Shown: positions 1-11,090, counted from the stretch's first letter. The stretch: 64,000 nt of DNA from Punica granatum (GCF_007655135.1 NC_045127.1:12409001-12473000), one strand, 5' to 3'. The notes: generated by a model from the letters alone, not told the origin. Made by a program: numbers and translations.

Positions 1-187
1 GATTTTCTTTCATGATACCAGTAAACTGATCACCAGTGTGGTCACAGTCAGGGAGGTTATCTTTTGGATAAACCTTTGCTTTAGTAGATTTTCCCCTCGA
101 GCCTGCTGGTGTTTCAGCACCTCTCAGTTTGTGCCTTGGTAAGGAATGATCAACTCCATTCTTCTGCTGATTACTCTTTCGAGCCAT
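1..187 (-). CDS. 5' coding exon of an unrecognised gene, truncated by the window edge
   Basis: Reading the minus strand from an ATG at 187-185 gives 62 codons with no stop before the window edge. The product begins MARKSNQQKNGVDHSLPRHK and is basic and hydrophilic, with many Lys, Arg and Gly residues and a later acidic Cys/His/Asp patch (PDCDHTGDQ). No signal peptide or membrane segment is visible. A probable untranslated first exon lies upstream on the same strand at about 1067-1260, ending in a good splice donor, so the interval between is probably a 5' UTR intron. I do not recognise the family. The start is chosen because it is the first ATG and codon use looks like coding sequence. Only the N-terminus is visible, so no function is assigned. 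Confidence 0.55.
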   Translation of the reverse strand, partial: MARKSNQQKNGVDHSLPRHKLRGAETPAGSRGKSTKAKVYPKDNLPDCDHTGDQFTGIMKEN

Positions 188-1066
188 AATTTATATGTCG
201 AAAAGTATTACCACATGACAGCTCAAACAGATCTGCTCACAATTTTGTCAAGGGAGCCACCGCTATCCAGGTTATGGCTAGCATAAAAACCAGCAAAGTG
301 TCATCACAGCGCCCATTGTTCTGCAGACGTGCTCTACACAGAAGAATGAAAGGAGTATCATATCAGAAACAAAAGCATTAGCAGGGAAGTAGACGTAATG
401 GCTAAGGATGGAAAGATTTCATAAACAACATAAACAACCAAAGTCTCCGAAGAAAAAACAAATATAAACAACCAAAGATCATTTCTAAGCATTTCAAAAC
501 CCGAACCTTTTTTTTTGGTAAAGAATTTCATGACCTCTGCTTTTTCTATAGGAAGGAAGAGAGATGAGCAAGATTCTACAACAAGCAAAAGGGCATCAAT
601 CGGTCGAAACCCCATAAGCAATTAAGAACACCACCCTGCTTTAAAGACTCAACAGAATATTCCAAACACTCATGTCTCATTCTATGAACGATCCGATGCC
701 TCCTATTGTTCATTTTCACAACACAGCAAGGCATGTCGAGCTAGAAATGAATCAAGAACAGCTCAAGAAAACAACTTTCTGCCCTCAACAAGTACAGTTT
801 GATCTCCGCAGCAGTACAGTATAGCTTTCTGGCAGTCGAAACGGACGAAAACAAGCTAAACAAATCAAAGAACCTAAAAGGAACGCATCAAGGAACGAAG
901 AAAATCTAATGGTACTGAAGAAATTCCCAAAATTTTGGGCATTTACAACGAACTCCAAAACCCAAACCTGGAAATGAGATAAGACACTAAAAAAGAAACA
1001 CAGTAATGGCGGCAGAATCATTGGGGACAGCCATTGGAGAACACGAGGAGAAGCGCGCACACATAC

Positions 1067-1260
1067 CTCTGACGAGAACCGCATGCAGAACAGCTCAGCC
1101 GCGAAAAACCCTAATAGGAGCGATCGGTTCACAAGCATGAGAATCGGAGAAGAGTGCCTCGACCCGATTGCTGCTTCTTCTCCACCAAATGCTCAGTCCT
1201 AATTATCTTCTCCGGGCAGCTCTGTACCCTCTAAGAGAGAGAGGAAAGAGAGAGATGTCA
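1067..1260 (-). other. Predicted 5' UTR exon and promoter-proximal region of the left-edge gene
   Basis: On the minus strand this stretch is CT-rich at its start, typical of a plant transcription start region. It ends in AGAG|GTATGT (donor at 1066-1061). It lies upstream of the ATG at 187 and has no long ORF starting with ATG. A homologous copy exists at 8574-8770, so the stretch is well conserved between the two duplicated units. That fits a functional exon but does not prove it. The start of transcription is estimated, not seen. Confidence 0.5.
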
Positions 1261-1496
1261 GAAGGGAGAGGTGCAGAGGGGATAAAAGGCCACGCGCCTC
1301 CACGCGCGCTGGCACTGGTCTAGCTCTCCTTTTTGCCTTTTTTTTTTTTGAAATCTTTTTGTTGGTCGTTGGGGGCAGTTTGGCTGACTCGAGGACAGTG
1401 GTGGGGCTTAAGTTATCCTTGTCCTGGAGCAGGATTGTCCTTCGCCGCGTTGGGCTTGATGGTTTAGAAGAAGTTATGAATTTTGAGAGATTCTAA

Positions 1497-1784
1497 TGGT
1501 GTGTTTGGTTTTAAAGTTGAGTTTTAATTATAATTGAGTTGTAATGATTGTGTCGTTGAATTATGAGAAAAAGTGTAAAAAAGTAATGAATAGTTGAGAA
1601 AAAGTAATGATTGTATTGTTGAATTGTAGAAAAAAAATAATGGGTAGTTGAATGAATTGAATGGTTAAAAAATTGAAGAAAAAGGAAAATATAATATTTG
1701 TGTTGTTAGTTTTTATTGTGTAATGAATAGAGTTAAAAGTAGAGTTAAAATTTTAAAAAAGCGATTATAAAATCCAACGGAGCG
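1497..1784. mobile_element. MITE, Tourist/Harbinger-like, copy 1
   Basis: The element begins TGGTGTGTTTGGTTTT and ends in CCAACGGAGCG, so the ends are imperfect inverted repeats. It is flanked by TAA at 1494-1496 and 1785-1787. The homologous place in unit B near 11120 reads GATTCTAATTCA with a single TAA and no element, which is a clean empty site. The interior is AT-rich with no coding capacity. A 3-bp TAA duplication is characteristic of PIF/Harbinger elements. The family assignment is inference. Confidence 0.8.
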
Positions 1785-1787
1785 TAA

Positions 1788-1817
1788 TTCATATATATAT
1801 ATATATATATATATATT
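1788..1817. repeat. (TA)n microsatellite
   Basis: A run of about a dozen TA dinucleotides directly follows the MITE target duplication. It is absent at the matching place in unit B. Confidence 0.9.
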
Positions 1818-2198
1818 CTGGATTTGGATCACTTAATTTTGAGCCTCTTTTCCGGGATAGAAGCGATATGCTCTCAGTGGAAGCATGCGAAGATCAAGTG
1901 GAGTATGCTCTAATGTTTTCATCTCTTTTTTTCTTTTCATACTTTTAAAAAGTATCCGTTTTAAGTTTTGATACAAAATTTTCAGGTACGATTCTCAAAT
2001 CTATTTGAGTCAACCAACATGAAAATGTCGATCGGAACCAACCCAATCTTCTCATGCCGAATCCTAATGAGAATTTCTTCTCTTCTTCTTCTTATTTTGT
2101 ATCTCAAGTCTTCAACAACTAATAAAAGAGTTGCATGTTACGGCTCACAATTGGCTTTGTACCGACCAACCATACTACTCATTAGCCAACTTGCAGCG

Positions 2199-2522
2199 GG
2201 ATTGAAAGGACTTATGGTCTAATAGTTAACAAGCTTACTCTCATACGTTTTGGTAACTCCAAGGTTTCAAATTCAAATTTCCTTTAGTGCATTTATCAAA
2301 AACAATTGTTATGTGCTCTGGCTTGGACTTAGGGGACACGGTTTCTATAAACTATACTAAGTCTTTGGTGGTGCTGCGCTGACGGGGACAATGCTTGCAT
2401 TGATTGTTCAGTTCGTCTGATATGTTTGCGGTTGAACAAGAGAGTCTGGACATTCCGTAGCAATGGGAGGCAAGGTCGCCACTATTGCTGACACCATTTT
2501 ACCTATCAAAAACAAAAAAAAA
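2199..2522 (+). mobile_element. SINE-like retroelement with exact 11-bp target duplication
   Basis: The element is bounded by identical AACTTGCAGCG copies at 2188-2198 and 2523-2533. It ends in an A-rich tail (CAAAAACAAAAAAAAAA). Near its start is a tRNA-like promoter region: TGGTCTAATAGTTAAC resembles box A, and GGTTTCAAATTCAAAT resembles box B. Unit B has one copy of the target (CAACTTGGAGCC near 11610) and no insertion, which confirms that this is an insertion made after duplication. At about 324 bp it is long for a plant SINE, so a 5'-truncated LINE remains possible. Confidence 0.7.
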
Positions 2523-2549
2523 AACTTGCAGCGAAAGTGCAAATTTATA

Positions 2550-2743
2550 TGGTACGTTTGGTTTCAGAGTTAAAGTAACTTTGATTTTGATTGTGAAAAA
2601 TGACAAATGATTGTGTAGTGTGTTGATTTAAAGTTAAAGTTAAAATTTTTGACTTGTGAAATGTGTATTTTTGTTGTGTAGTGTGTTGAGTTAAAGTTAA
2701 AATTAAAATTTTGGTGATTTTAACTGCGAAATCAAACGGAGCA
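2550..2743. mobile_element. MITE, same family, copy 2
   Basis: It begins TGGTACGTTTGGTTTC and ends CAAACGGAGCA, with ATA on each side. The equivalent interval in unit B (AAATTTATGAAGTTTCG near 11640) has no insert. Internally it contains the repeated phrase GTGTTGAGTTAAAGTTAAA shared by the other copies. Confidence 0.75.
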
Positions 2744-2928
2744 ATAAAGTTTCGAGAGAGAGGAATGCATACTTGAGATGGATTAGGAATGTATATGTGA
2801 GCTACATAAATGACATAACCGGCCTTCTCTTTCCAGCCTAAAGAAGTTTTTGGCCCTTTAAGTTTATAGGCTGCACCATCCGCTTTTAAAAGCTATACCT
2901 ATAATATGCAACTTTAGGGAAAGGTAAA

Positions 2929-3056
2929 AGGTACTGATTTCAGAGTTAAAGTTATTTTGATTTTAATTGTGAAAAATACAAATGATTGTAAAGTGTGTTG
3001 AGTTAAAGTTAAAGTTAAAATTTTTATAATTTTAATTGCGAAATCAAACGAAATTG
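2929..3056. mobile_element. MITE, same family, copy 3 (shortened)
   Basis: The interior motif TTTCAGAGTTAAAGTTA and the end GCGAAATCAAACGA are clear, but the terminal GTTTGG of the left end is degraded. Unit B reads straight through this position near 11855-11880 without the element, so this insertion also postdates the duplication or was lost from B. Confidence 0.6.
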
Positions 3057-3609
3057 TAATAAATGTTTTGTTGTTTCCTCTCGAAGTTCTCGCTATAACC
3101 TTCTTCCCTTGGAAAATGAAGGAGACAGCATTGTCCCTCTCAACTTTCCCCAGCACGTAATTATTATTTGACTTTTATTCCACCACGATGCAGGTGATGT
3201 TAATTGAAATGGATATGGATGAAGAGTTACAGCTTGTTTGAATAGGAAGGAAATGAAGGGAAAATTGTATAGAATTTTCAAAAATTCTCATTCGATATTT
3301 TCTCTATTTTTTTTCCCTTAGCTTTTTTCAATCCAAACGGAGGGTTAGAGAATTATTCATTGAACAAAAATCACCGATAAAAGAAGATTTAGAAAATTTA
3401 AATTTAAATAAAATTTTCGTTATTTAGTTAAAGCGAATTGAGGGTATTTTTTGTGAATAATTGAGTTTTTTTTTTACGTGATTGATCATAACACATGCGA
3501 CTGCAGTAATATCAAATAATATCAAAATGCATCAACGTAAATGTTAAATATTAAAAATATATAATGAATATTTTAAATATCCTAAAAAAATATTGCAAAC
3601 TCCATGGAT

Positions 3610-4690
3610 TAGATTTAGAATGGCAATATGTGTCGTGTCGTGTTTAAACGAGTCGTGTCTAAACGGGTTCGTGTTAGAAAGCTCTAACCCGAACACGACA
3701 AGTTTAATTACGGGTTGACACGGATACGACACGTCTAACCCGTTTAACTAAGCGTGTCTAAATGTCTATGTATACTTACCTACACAATATAACACTATTA
3801 CCTTTATGTACATATTATACATACATGATATGACACTATTACCTTTAATTGCATATTACTACATGATTGACATGATAAAAGTACCATAAACATGTGATTT
3901 ATATAAACAAATTTAGATGATTTTAGTGTATTTTTTTTCTATAAATTGATACAATATGTGAAACATATTTATTAACACGATAATACATAATATAAACTAG
4001 TCTAACTGTATCTAAATGGATTACAAGGGTTAAATCCGTTTAAACACGATCATTTATTGTGTCTAAACGGGTTTGATCCGTTTAGACACGAAATATATTT
4101 AGTCTTAACCCATGCCCAGGTTGAAGATCCTAAGGTTGGGTTTGCCACCCTAGGGTAAGCCCATGACGAGGGTCCTTCCCTAGAGTGAACACTTATTTCC
4201 GTCCAACCTAAGGGCTCAGGACCCCTAGGTGAGGGTCGTCGCATGCTCGCGAGCATCAGTTGACCTTTTCTAGCCGGACTACGATCGCATGCTTGAGGTG
4301 CATGTCGTGGCTGTGTTGTCTCATATTCATCTATTGTGTGCGAGGCCCATATCTCGGGCGATGCGACGAGGCCAGACTTTGGCCATGGCAAGATCCAATC
4401 TACCTTCTCCGACTTGAGACGTCTGTCAGGGGTCCTTTGTTTCGCCGGAGATGGAGGTGAGGCTAGGTGATGACCATAATCTCTCTATAATTTTCAAGAA
4501 TTGCCCTTGTTGATGTACTTTTGGATGGGAGGCCCCTCCTGATAAGTAATTCTAGCTCCGTCCCTGGTTCTTTTATTATTATTATTATTATAAGTCCCTG
4601 GTGTTAGTAGGTATTTCAGTTATCATTGTTAATTACCGATGGACCACAATGTCTATTCCTAGCTACCTATTTTGAGCAAACTATTTGCAA
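3610..4690. other. Unit A specific repetitive block, no gene seen
   Basis: Between two blocks shared with unit B lies sequence with no counterpart there. Positions 3620-4110 carry many short direct and inverted copies of GTGTCTAAACGGGTT and CCGTTTAGACACG, an arrangement seen at the ends of non-autonomous DNA transposons. Positions 4110-4460 are GC-rich and include the perfect palindrome ATGCTCGCGAGCAT near 4242. The short ORFs here show no recognisable domain. I call it transposon-derived without assigning a class. Confidence 0.45.
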
Positions 4691-5094
4691 CAAAGGGGCT
4701 ATTCGAAGTCGCCTTTCATATTCCTTGCTGTAGATTCATCGTAGAATGGCTATTCTACTCGTGGCATTAGATAAATAGTTGTTAGTCGAAAGAAAACTAA
4801 GTTAGCCATTCCGCTAGAACATTTTCTTTGTGATCGTGTTTATCGTGATAAATGTGAAATATAAGCTTGTTTAACAGGACTTTTACTGTAATAGACAGAA
4901 AGCGAATGGATATATATCTCTTTTCTGTTCATCGCACGATCGTACTTATTGACAAAATACATCAGATTTGTGCATCTCGGGACAAACTTACATAGAAACC
5001 CTTACAAAATCCGAACTCATGACTAGAAAACACGTCGTGTAGGTTTTGAAGAGGAAGGTAGGGTACTACTATAATTACAAGAGGAACACTAAAA

Positions 5095-5385
5095 TGGATC
5101 GACCCATATCGCAACCCATTTCTAGCATTTCTAGATCTTTGGGATCTAAGGACGAGAGCTTTTCTCTACGTTTATGACTATAGGCGTAAATGGATACCGA
5201 GTGAATTGGATTCACTTCGAGATCAAAAGTCAAGTTTCTTGCAACTGAACATTTATTCGGAGGAGAGCAACCGTCATAGATATTTTCCACTTTCCATCTT
5301 TAGAGAGGATCATCATTGTCCGTATTCTTTTCGAAAGCCGGTAAGATGGGGGAAGTTTTTAAGGCACATCTTCTGAGTGGATATT
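5095..5385 (+). pseudogene. Broken copy of a conserved small ORF of unknown function
   Basis: The reading frame starts ATG at 5095 (MDRPISQPISSISRS) and stops after about 27 codons. A +1 shift then restores similarity to the 89-codon ORF at 13636-13905 in unit B. The two copies differ by substitutions and small indels scattered through the frame. No domain is recognised, and the opposite strand is also open, so the ORF may never have been a real gene. Confidence 0.25.
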
Positions 5386-5900
5386 AGCTTCTGGTGTGTT
5401 GGAACAAATGGGAAATTTGAAGGACATGTTGCAGGTAAGGCAGAAAAATTTTGGTGCAGCTACTTAATCCCCGATGCTCGCTATGGATTCAAAAAGATTA
5501 CGAGCATTTCCAAGCTTCAAGATCACGTCGTCCCCACCCATGGAGTCACAACACAGCAGAACAAAATCGTCTGGGAAGGGTGGGCCGGTGGGGCTCATTT
5601 CGTCGTATGCTTCTCGTTTACTTCTTTCCCTCCCATTCTTTCGATCCAAGAGTGAGCTAGTAGCATGTGAACTGTCACAGTAAAAGCAGCGACGCAAACA
5701 ATTTCTAGCTAACGCACCAAGGCTGTGCCAGACAATAATCCAAATCACTGGTTACAGCAATGCATCACTACTAACTACTCCTCAACGTAACAGTGAAAGA
5801 AGATCAAAGTGCCCCGACCTCAACTGCATCTACCTATGTCTCCAGAAGACTAAAATGCTAAATCCTCCTAAAGAGGTGTGATAAATTATCCTTCTAACGT

Positions 5901-5957
5901 TTCTGTTAAATCCTCCTAAGTTAGGAAGATTTTTATAACTACGAGGATTTAACAGAA
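5901..5957. other. Hairpin conserved in both duplicated units (unit A copy)
   Basis: TTCTGTTAAATCCTC at 5901-5915 pairs perfectly with GAGGATTTAACAGAA at 5943-5957, leaving a 27-nt loop. The homologous hairpin at 22685-22746 has a longer, slightly imperfect stem. It lies downstream of the F-box coding region. It could be a small MITE remnant or a structured 3' element. Confidence 0.6.
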
Positions 5958-6585
5958 CTCTTCTAGAAAAAACTCTGCCATCGAAGATTTGCTTGCTTTC
6001 TTAACATCAGAAACTTCAACACTGATCAGTTTCAGCACCAGGCTAATCGACTCCTACTAAAATCAACATGGCACCCAGAAGTTCCAGATTTGGACTCTGT
6101 CTTCTTTTTCATAAAGGAGATGTTGCTTCCAATTCAAAAATTCACGGTTTAAGTACAAGCTTCCTTCATCAGAATATCTGATAGATTCGAACAGTTTCAA
6201 GGTATGCTAAAGAGACATGATTTTCTAAGCCTTGGTTTTGGGTAGAACGCAAAGGAAGATGCAGAGGCTATTGGCAGTATATCACAAAGGAGAAAAAAGA
6301 GAAAATATTATCAATATAGCTACCAACAGAGAAAATAATTATGATTCCTGAAAGAAATGGCAACTCAAATGAGAAATGATCAAATTTATTATGGCCAAGA
6401 CCTGGAATGTTACAACGCTACATTTTTGCACGTTTACACAGCAACTCAATTTAACAGGAGCAATACGAGACAACCTTATGATATCAACAGATAATAATAG
6501 TCAATCTAACAGCAGCATTTGTTATAAATCAGCTGCTATCTAAACAAAATCCATTAAATCGGACGGGACTGAAGTGAACCTAACC

Positions 6586-7630
6586 TTACCAGCAGGAGAA
6601 GATTGTGCTCTGAAATGAATGTGCTGAAAACCACAGAGGTAGCGTGGACCCGTTCTTCAGAGAATACATTTCCTTCCACACTCAGATGGCCAAAGTACAT
6701 ACTCCCGAGTTTGACTGATCGGGAAGATCCCCAGCACCAAACCTCTTATGCATCTTAGACTCGCTCGAGCCACCAGATTCCAATCCTCGCTCTCGTAATT
6801 CTTCAACACCCAGATGTTCAGCCACGCCTCTGAGATCTGAATCACCGACAAATACCCATCGGACTCGAGCAAGTAGACCCTGTTCCCTGGCCCTCAGCCA
6901 AACTCATCAGGCAGCTGCATCTTCCTCCAAAGATCATAATTTAAATCAAGTACAAGCATACAAGCCCCGCCAGTGAGCCAATGGAGGGCCCCATAGACGA
7001 ACACACCTGGTTCTTGCTCATGGGTGAAGTGGTCATCCTGCAAAGGGACGAACTTCCTCCACTTGCTTGACTCAGAGTCAAACACCGAACAAATAAAGGT
7101 TCCATCAGGCCAGTGCCCAAAAGTTCGATGATAACCAGCTAACACAACATTGTACTTCTGTCCTGACAAATCACAATCTAGGCCCACCAGAGCCGCTTCT
7201 CCACAGGGGCAAAACCTCATGATAGGCCTCTCCTGCTCCTCGGTAGCAGCCTAAACTCTTGGGTCATAGGGTTGCACACATAGTACACGCCCTTATCGGG
7301 TATGCTGGAGCAGCACAGCAATCCAATACAGGAAGCCCTAACCTTAACCCAGTCTTTCAAGAAATCAAAGCTCATTTCGGATACACCACGAAGGTTATCA
7401 ATGAAGATCAAGCTCATGTTCGTTGACTCCGATGAGTCTGAAACCTCAACCAGAACCACTGAGTTCCTGACTGAGAGTTCATTCTGGAGATGAACAAAGT
7501 ACTCCTCGGACACCAACCTGTGCCAGAAATTGCAGACGATTTTGGCCCTGAAAAGGGATTTAATGGGCAGACGAGCTAAGTTTTGGAGGACAACCTCGTC
7601 TGGGAAAAACTCAACCTTGTGGCAATTCAT
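6586..7630 (-). pseudogene. F-box protein pseudogene (At5g49610-like), unit A copy
   Basis: This is a close paralogue of the intact gene at 23387-24469 and starts at the equivalent ATG (MNCHKVEFFPDE). The F-box is near residues 8-50. Three lesions are visible by comparison. One base is lost near 7226, shifting the frame. An AGA codon of the intact copy has become TGA at about 6894-6896, after LPDEFG. About 34 bp that encode ATHKQILVYQ in the intact copy are missing near 6690. The stop is TAA at 6586-6588. Its 5' UTR exon (7758-7867, donor conserved) is cut at the duplication junction, so it also lacks the promoter of the intact copy. Any product would be an F-box fragment without the full substrate-binding region. 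Confidence 0.85.
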
Positions 7631-8573
7631 GATAATTCCCCAATCGGGTAACAAAACAATCGAAACCTCTTTCTTCTACACTTCATTGATGAAAATATGA
7701 CATTTTCGGAGGTGCCCAGGTGATCACAAATAAAGGCTTGAAATGGTGGTTGCTTACCTCAATCAACCGTCAAATTCAAACTGGGGTCGGACGGAATTGC
7801 AAGCAAATTGGACCAGTTAAGAGCAAGATAGGAGATTCCCCCGGAGCTCAGAAGCAGAGGAGGGAGGAATGAAAGGGATATCAGAAACAAAAGCATCGGC
7901 AAGGAAGTAGACATAGTGGCTAAGGATGCAGAGATGTCATCAACAACATAGACAACCAAAGACCACTCCTAAGCATTTCAAAACCGAACTTTTTTCTGGT
8001 AAAGAATTGCACGACCTCTGCTTTTTTTCTACGGAAAGGAAGAAAGAAATGGGCAAGACTTCTATCTATAACAAGCAAAAAGGCATCAATCGGTCGAGAC
8101 CCCATAAGCAATTAAGAACAAAACCCTGCTTTTAAGACTCGATAGAATATTCCAAAAACTCATTTCTCATTCTGTGAACGATCCAATGCCTGCCATTGTT
8201 CGTTTTCGCCACACAGCAAGGCATGTCAAGCTAGAAATGAATCAAGAACAGCTAAAGAAAGCAACTTTCTGCCCTCAACAAGCACAGTTTGATCTCCGCA
8301 GTAGCACAGTATAGCTTTCTGGCAGCCGAAACAGATGAAAACAAGCAAAGCAAATCAAAGAACGTAAAGGGAACGCATCAAGGAACGAAGAAAATCTCAT
8401 GGCAAAGCCGAAATTTCTCAAATTTTAGGCATTTACAACGAACTCCAAAACCTAAACCTAGAAATGAGATAAAGATACTAAAAAAAAAAAAGAAAAAGAA
8501 ACACGGTAATAGCGGCAGGATCATTGGGGACAGCCATTGGAGAACACGAGGAGAAGCGCGCGCCCACACATAC

Positions 8574-8770
8574 CTCTGAGCAGAACAGCTCAGACGCGAA
8601 AAACCCTAACAGGAGCGAGTGGTTCACAAGCATGAGAATCGGAGATCAGTGCCTCGACCCGATTGCTTCTTCATCTTCTTCTTCTCCACCAAATGCTCGG
8701 TCCGAATCATCTTCTCCGTGCAGCTCTGTACCCTCTGAGAGAGAGAGGAAAGAGAGGGGTGTCAGAAGGG
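8574..8770 (-). other. Orphan copy of the left-edge gene's 5' exon and promoter
   Basis: This is homologous to 1067-1260, including the donor AGAG|GTATGT and the CT-rich start region. On the minus strand, however, it leads into F-box pseudogene DNA beyond 7868 instead of the coding exon of its original gene. If transcribed, its RNA would run through the junction into the F-box pseudogene. A (CTT)n run near 8670-8690 distinguishes it from the unit A copy. Confidence 0.55.
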
Positions 8771-8959
8771 AGAGGTACAGAGGGGGATGAAAAGTCACGC
8801 GCCCCACGCGCGCTGGCAGAGGTGTAGCCCTCTCTTTTCTTTTCTTTGCCCTCCCTCTTTTTGTTGGTCATTGGGGCTGTTTGGCTGACTCGAGGACAGT
8901 GGTGGGGCTTAAGTTATCCTTATCCTGGAGCAGGATTGTCCTTCGCCTCGTTGGGGATT

Positions 8960-11090
8960 CCGAAGGCTCTATTGGTTTGGTTCTCTCCCCCACGTTTCAG
9001 CCATTTTAGGATGTTCCTATCATTAAGACCAAGCCACCATCCAATCGGGAAACTATCAAGTTCGGATGGTTCGCCGGTTCGAATGCAACTATGTCACTGA
9101 CCCGAGGATTCAATGATGTAAAGTTGTTGTTCATATGTGTGTTTAATTGAACGAGTATGGTTGAAAGAATCAAACTGTCAGCACCCCATTTTGGTAGGTA
9201 ATGCATATCAATAATAATCCAGACCATGACTTGAGCATTGATACGGAAGAAGGCTCGACAGAGCAGCAAATTACTATTCATTCTCAAGTCAGCAGAGATA
9301 GGCAGATGATTCAAGTATATAACAGAAAAACATACAGAATCATCCAACGACATACAGAGCAAATAAGGAGCCCAAACGGCATCCAAACCGGTGCTTTCAA
9401 AATACATCACCTACAGTACTATTTTATGCTTGTTCGCTCGACCATCAGAAAATATCCAATATTGGACTCCAAAAATCCCTCGTGACGCCAAACAGATGAA
9501 AAGTGTCTTCAAACACATTTCATAGATCATTTGCTCTATACAGAGCAATTTTCTGTATACATACAACTTTTCAGTGAAAGTTTAAAAAACGCTGGTTCAC
9601 CAGAGAAAAATTAATTCTCGATGTCAGATGCGGTCATATCCAACAATTATATAGAGTATGAGCATTGCTTCATATTATCTCTCGGAAGTCACGCAGACAC
9701 CTCGAATGACTTCTGAGCGACAGAACAAGCATAACCTTCAACGAAAAATCATTTCCGGAGATTGGTCTGACAGAATATCGACAAACCAAGTTAGCCATGT
9801 ATTGCCCCAAAAACTACAGCGGACAAACACAATTGGGCAAATCAGTCTGCAATATGCCTTTTAGTTTTTCGAATGACCTCCGAATGGCAGAAAAGACCGT
9901 TTTTTACAGAAATTCATAACCGAAGGTCCTTCTGGTAGAAACTTGACGTCAAATGGTTGGCCAATACAGTGCTACTCATCCCAAGGCTCAATGTAAAATG
10001 CTTATACGGAATTGCACAATCCATCTAGGTCCTCAAAACAGTGCTTTTAGAGTCTCAGTTGCACTTTTTTAATCCTTCGGAGTCTGTTCTCAACGAACAG
10101 AGATCGCAACGATCTCCGGACCATCCAAGCAACTTAGAAAGTATTCTGAGAAATCCGGCTTCTGACTCTTATGACGTCTCCGGCTTCACATTTGCAATAC
10201 CAGCTTAAGGGTCAATTATTCGGTCTGATTAACAATGCATGTCAAAATGACCAATGCGGAATGCAGACACGAGATGTGCATTCAGAAATGGCTAACTTTG
10301 CTCTGATCGCCTGAAATGAGCAAAATCGGCTTCCGAGCCTAAAAACCACACAAGCATTTCTCATGCAAAATGAGCAATCTTAGACTCATCAGGGATCGTT
10401 TTCTTGCGCACATTGTCGATACGACGTTCTTTCGAGTCACGAAACTCGAACACGTAACCGATCGACATCCGAGCATCAAGCCAAGAAGACAACTTGCCTT
10501 TGTCTTCCTTTTGCAAAATATCTAAGTGTTTCATTCTTGCATTCCAACTTCCCATCAATGCTCATTAATGTTCTCATCCCTTCTCCATCAATGCCACTTG
10601 CAAGAATATCTTCTTCCTTCATTAAGCAAACCGCCTAAGCCTAATACATGCCTTGATCAAGTTTTTTCTCACTTAATTGCACTTAAGCTTAGCCTATATA
10701 TTGCATTATTGTCATTAAGCTAATCATAAACTTCTTACACACAATCTATCTAGCATTCCTCACTCTTCAAATCCTCTCAAACTCCATAGCAAACCGCAGC
10801 ACTTTCAGCAAGCAAGAAATCGGCAAAAACCAAAACAAAACCCTCAAGACTTAATGACAATAATGCAATATGCCGGTTCGCATGCAACTGGGTCACTGAC
10901 CCGAGGATTCAATGATGTAATGTTGTTGTTCATATGGGTGTTTAATTGAACGAGTATGGTTGAAAGGATCAAGCGCTAATATTTAACTGTTTTTGCTTAA
11001 GTTAAATCTTGCACATATTCAGTGACACTACATTTTTTTAGGTGGTAACCGATGTAGCAAAATCCCTGAATCAATTCAATGTCCAAAGAT
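8960..11090. other. Unit B specific 2.1 kb block containing a solo LTR
   Basis: Unit A passes directly from the sequence matching 8955 to that matching about 11092, so these 2.1 kb are either inserted in B or deleted from A. The block holds the solo LTR (9176-10859) and two copies of a roughly 105-bp direct repeat at 9071-9175 and 10870-10975. No gene is seen. Confidence 0.6.
9176..10859 (+). mobile_element. Solo LTR (probable LTR retrotransposon remnant)
   Basis: It starts TGTCAGCACCCC and ends TTAATGACA, giving the TGTCA...TGACA terminal inverted repeat typical of plant LTRs. Near the 3' end is a TATA box (CCTATATATTGC, 10694-10705) followed by leader-like C-rich sequence. That is the layout of an LTR promoter with its R/U5 region. 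No gag or pol coding sequence is present, and there is no second LTR. The five flanking bases on the two sides (CAAAC and ATAAT) do not match, so the target duplication is missing or altered. Confidence 0.65.

Larger units (their letters stand above)
344..7868. repeat. Tandem segmental duplication, unit A
   Basis: Unit A can be aligned by eye, in order and orientation, with 7868-24710. Matching blocks include 355-1480 with 7870-8970, 1856-2190 with 11190-11610, 2750-3500 with 11640-12550, 4690-5565 with 13210-14110, and 5575-7867 with 22350-24709. Similarity is high in the F-box part and lower elsewhere. Unit A carries its own transposon insertions and lacks the 8.2 kb and 2.1 kb blocks found in unit B. 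It starts inside the presumed 5' intron of the left-edge gene and ends inside the 5' UTR exon of the F-box gene. Confidence 0.85.

Noticed and set aside
4050..4460. Overlapping ORFs on both strands in GC-rich DNA
   Set aside because: Found only in the unit A specific repetitive block. Long chance frames are expected at this base composition.
5377..5748. Four overlapping ORFs on both strands
   Set aside because: They are not preserved in the homologous unit B DNA at 13930-14110 and 22350-22420, and no domain is recognised.
8289..8790. ORFs in the orphan 5' exon region
   Set aside because: Frames are not kept between 1030-1260 and 8520-8790. The region reads better as leader/promoter DNA.
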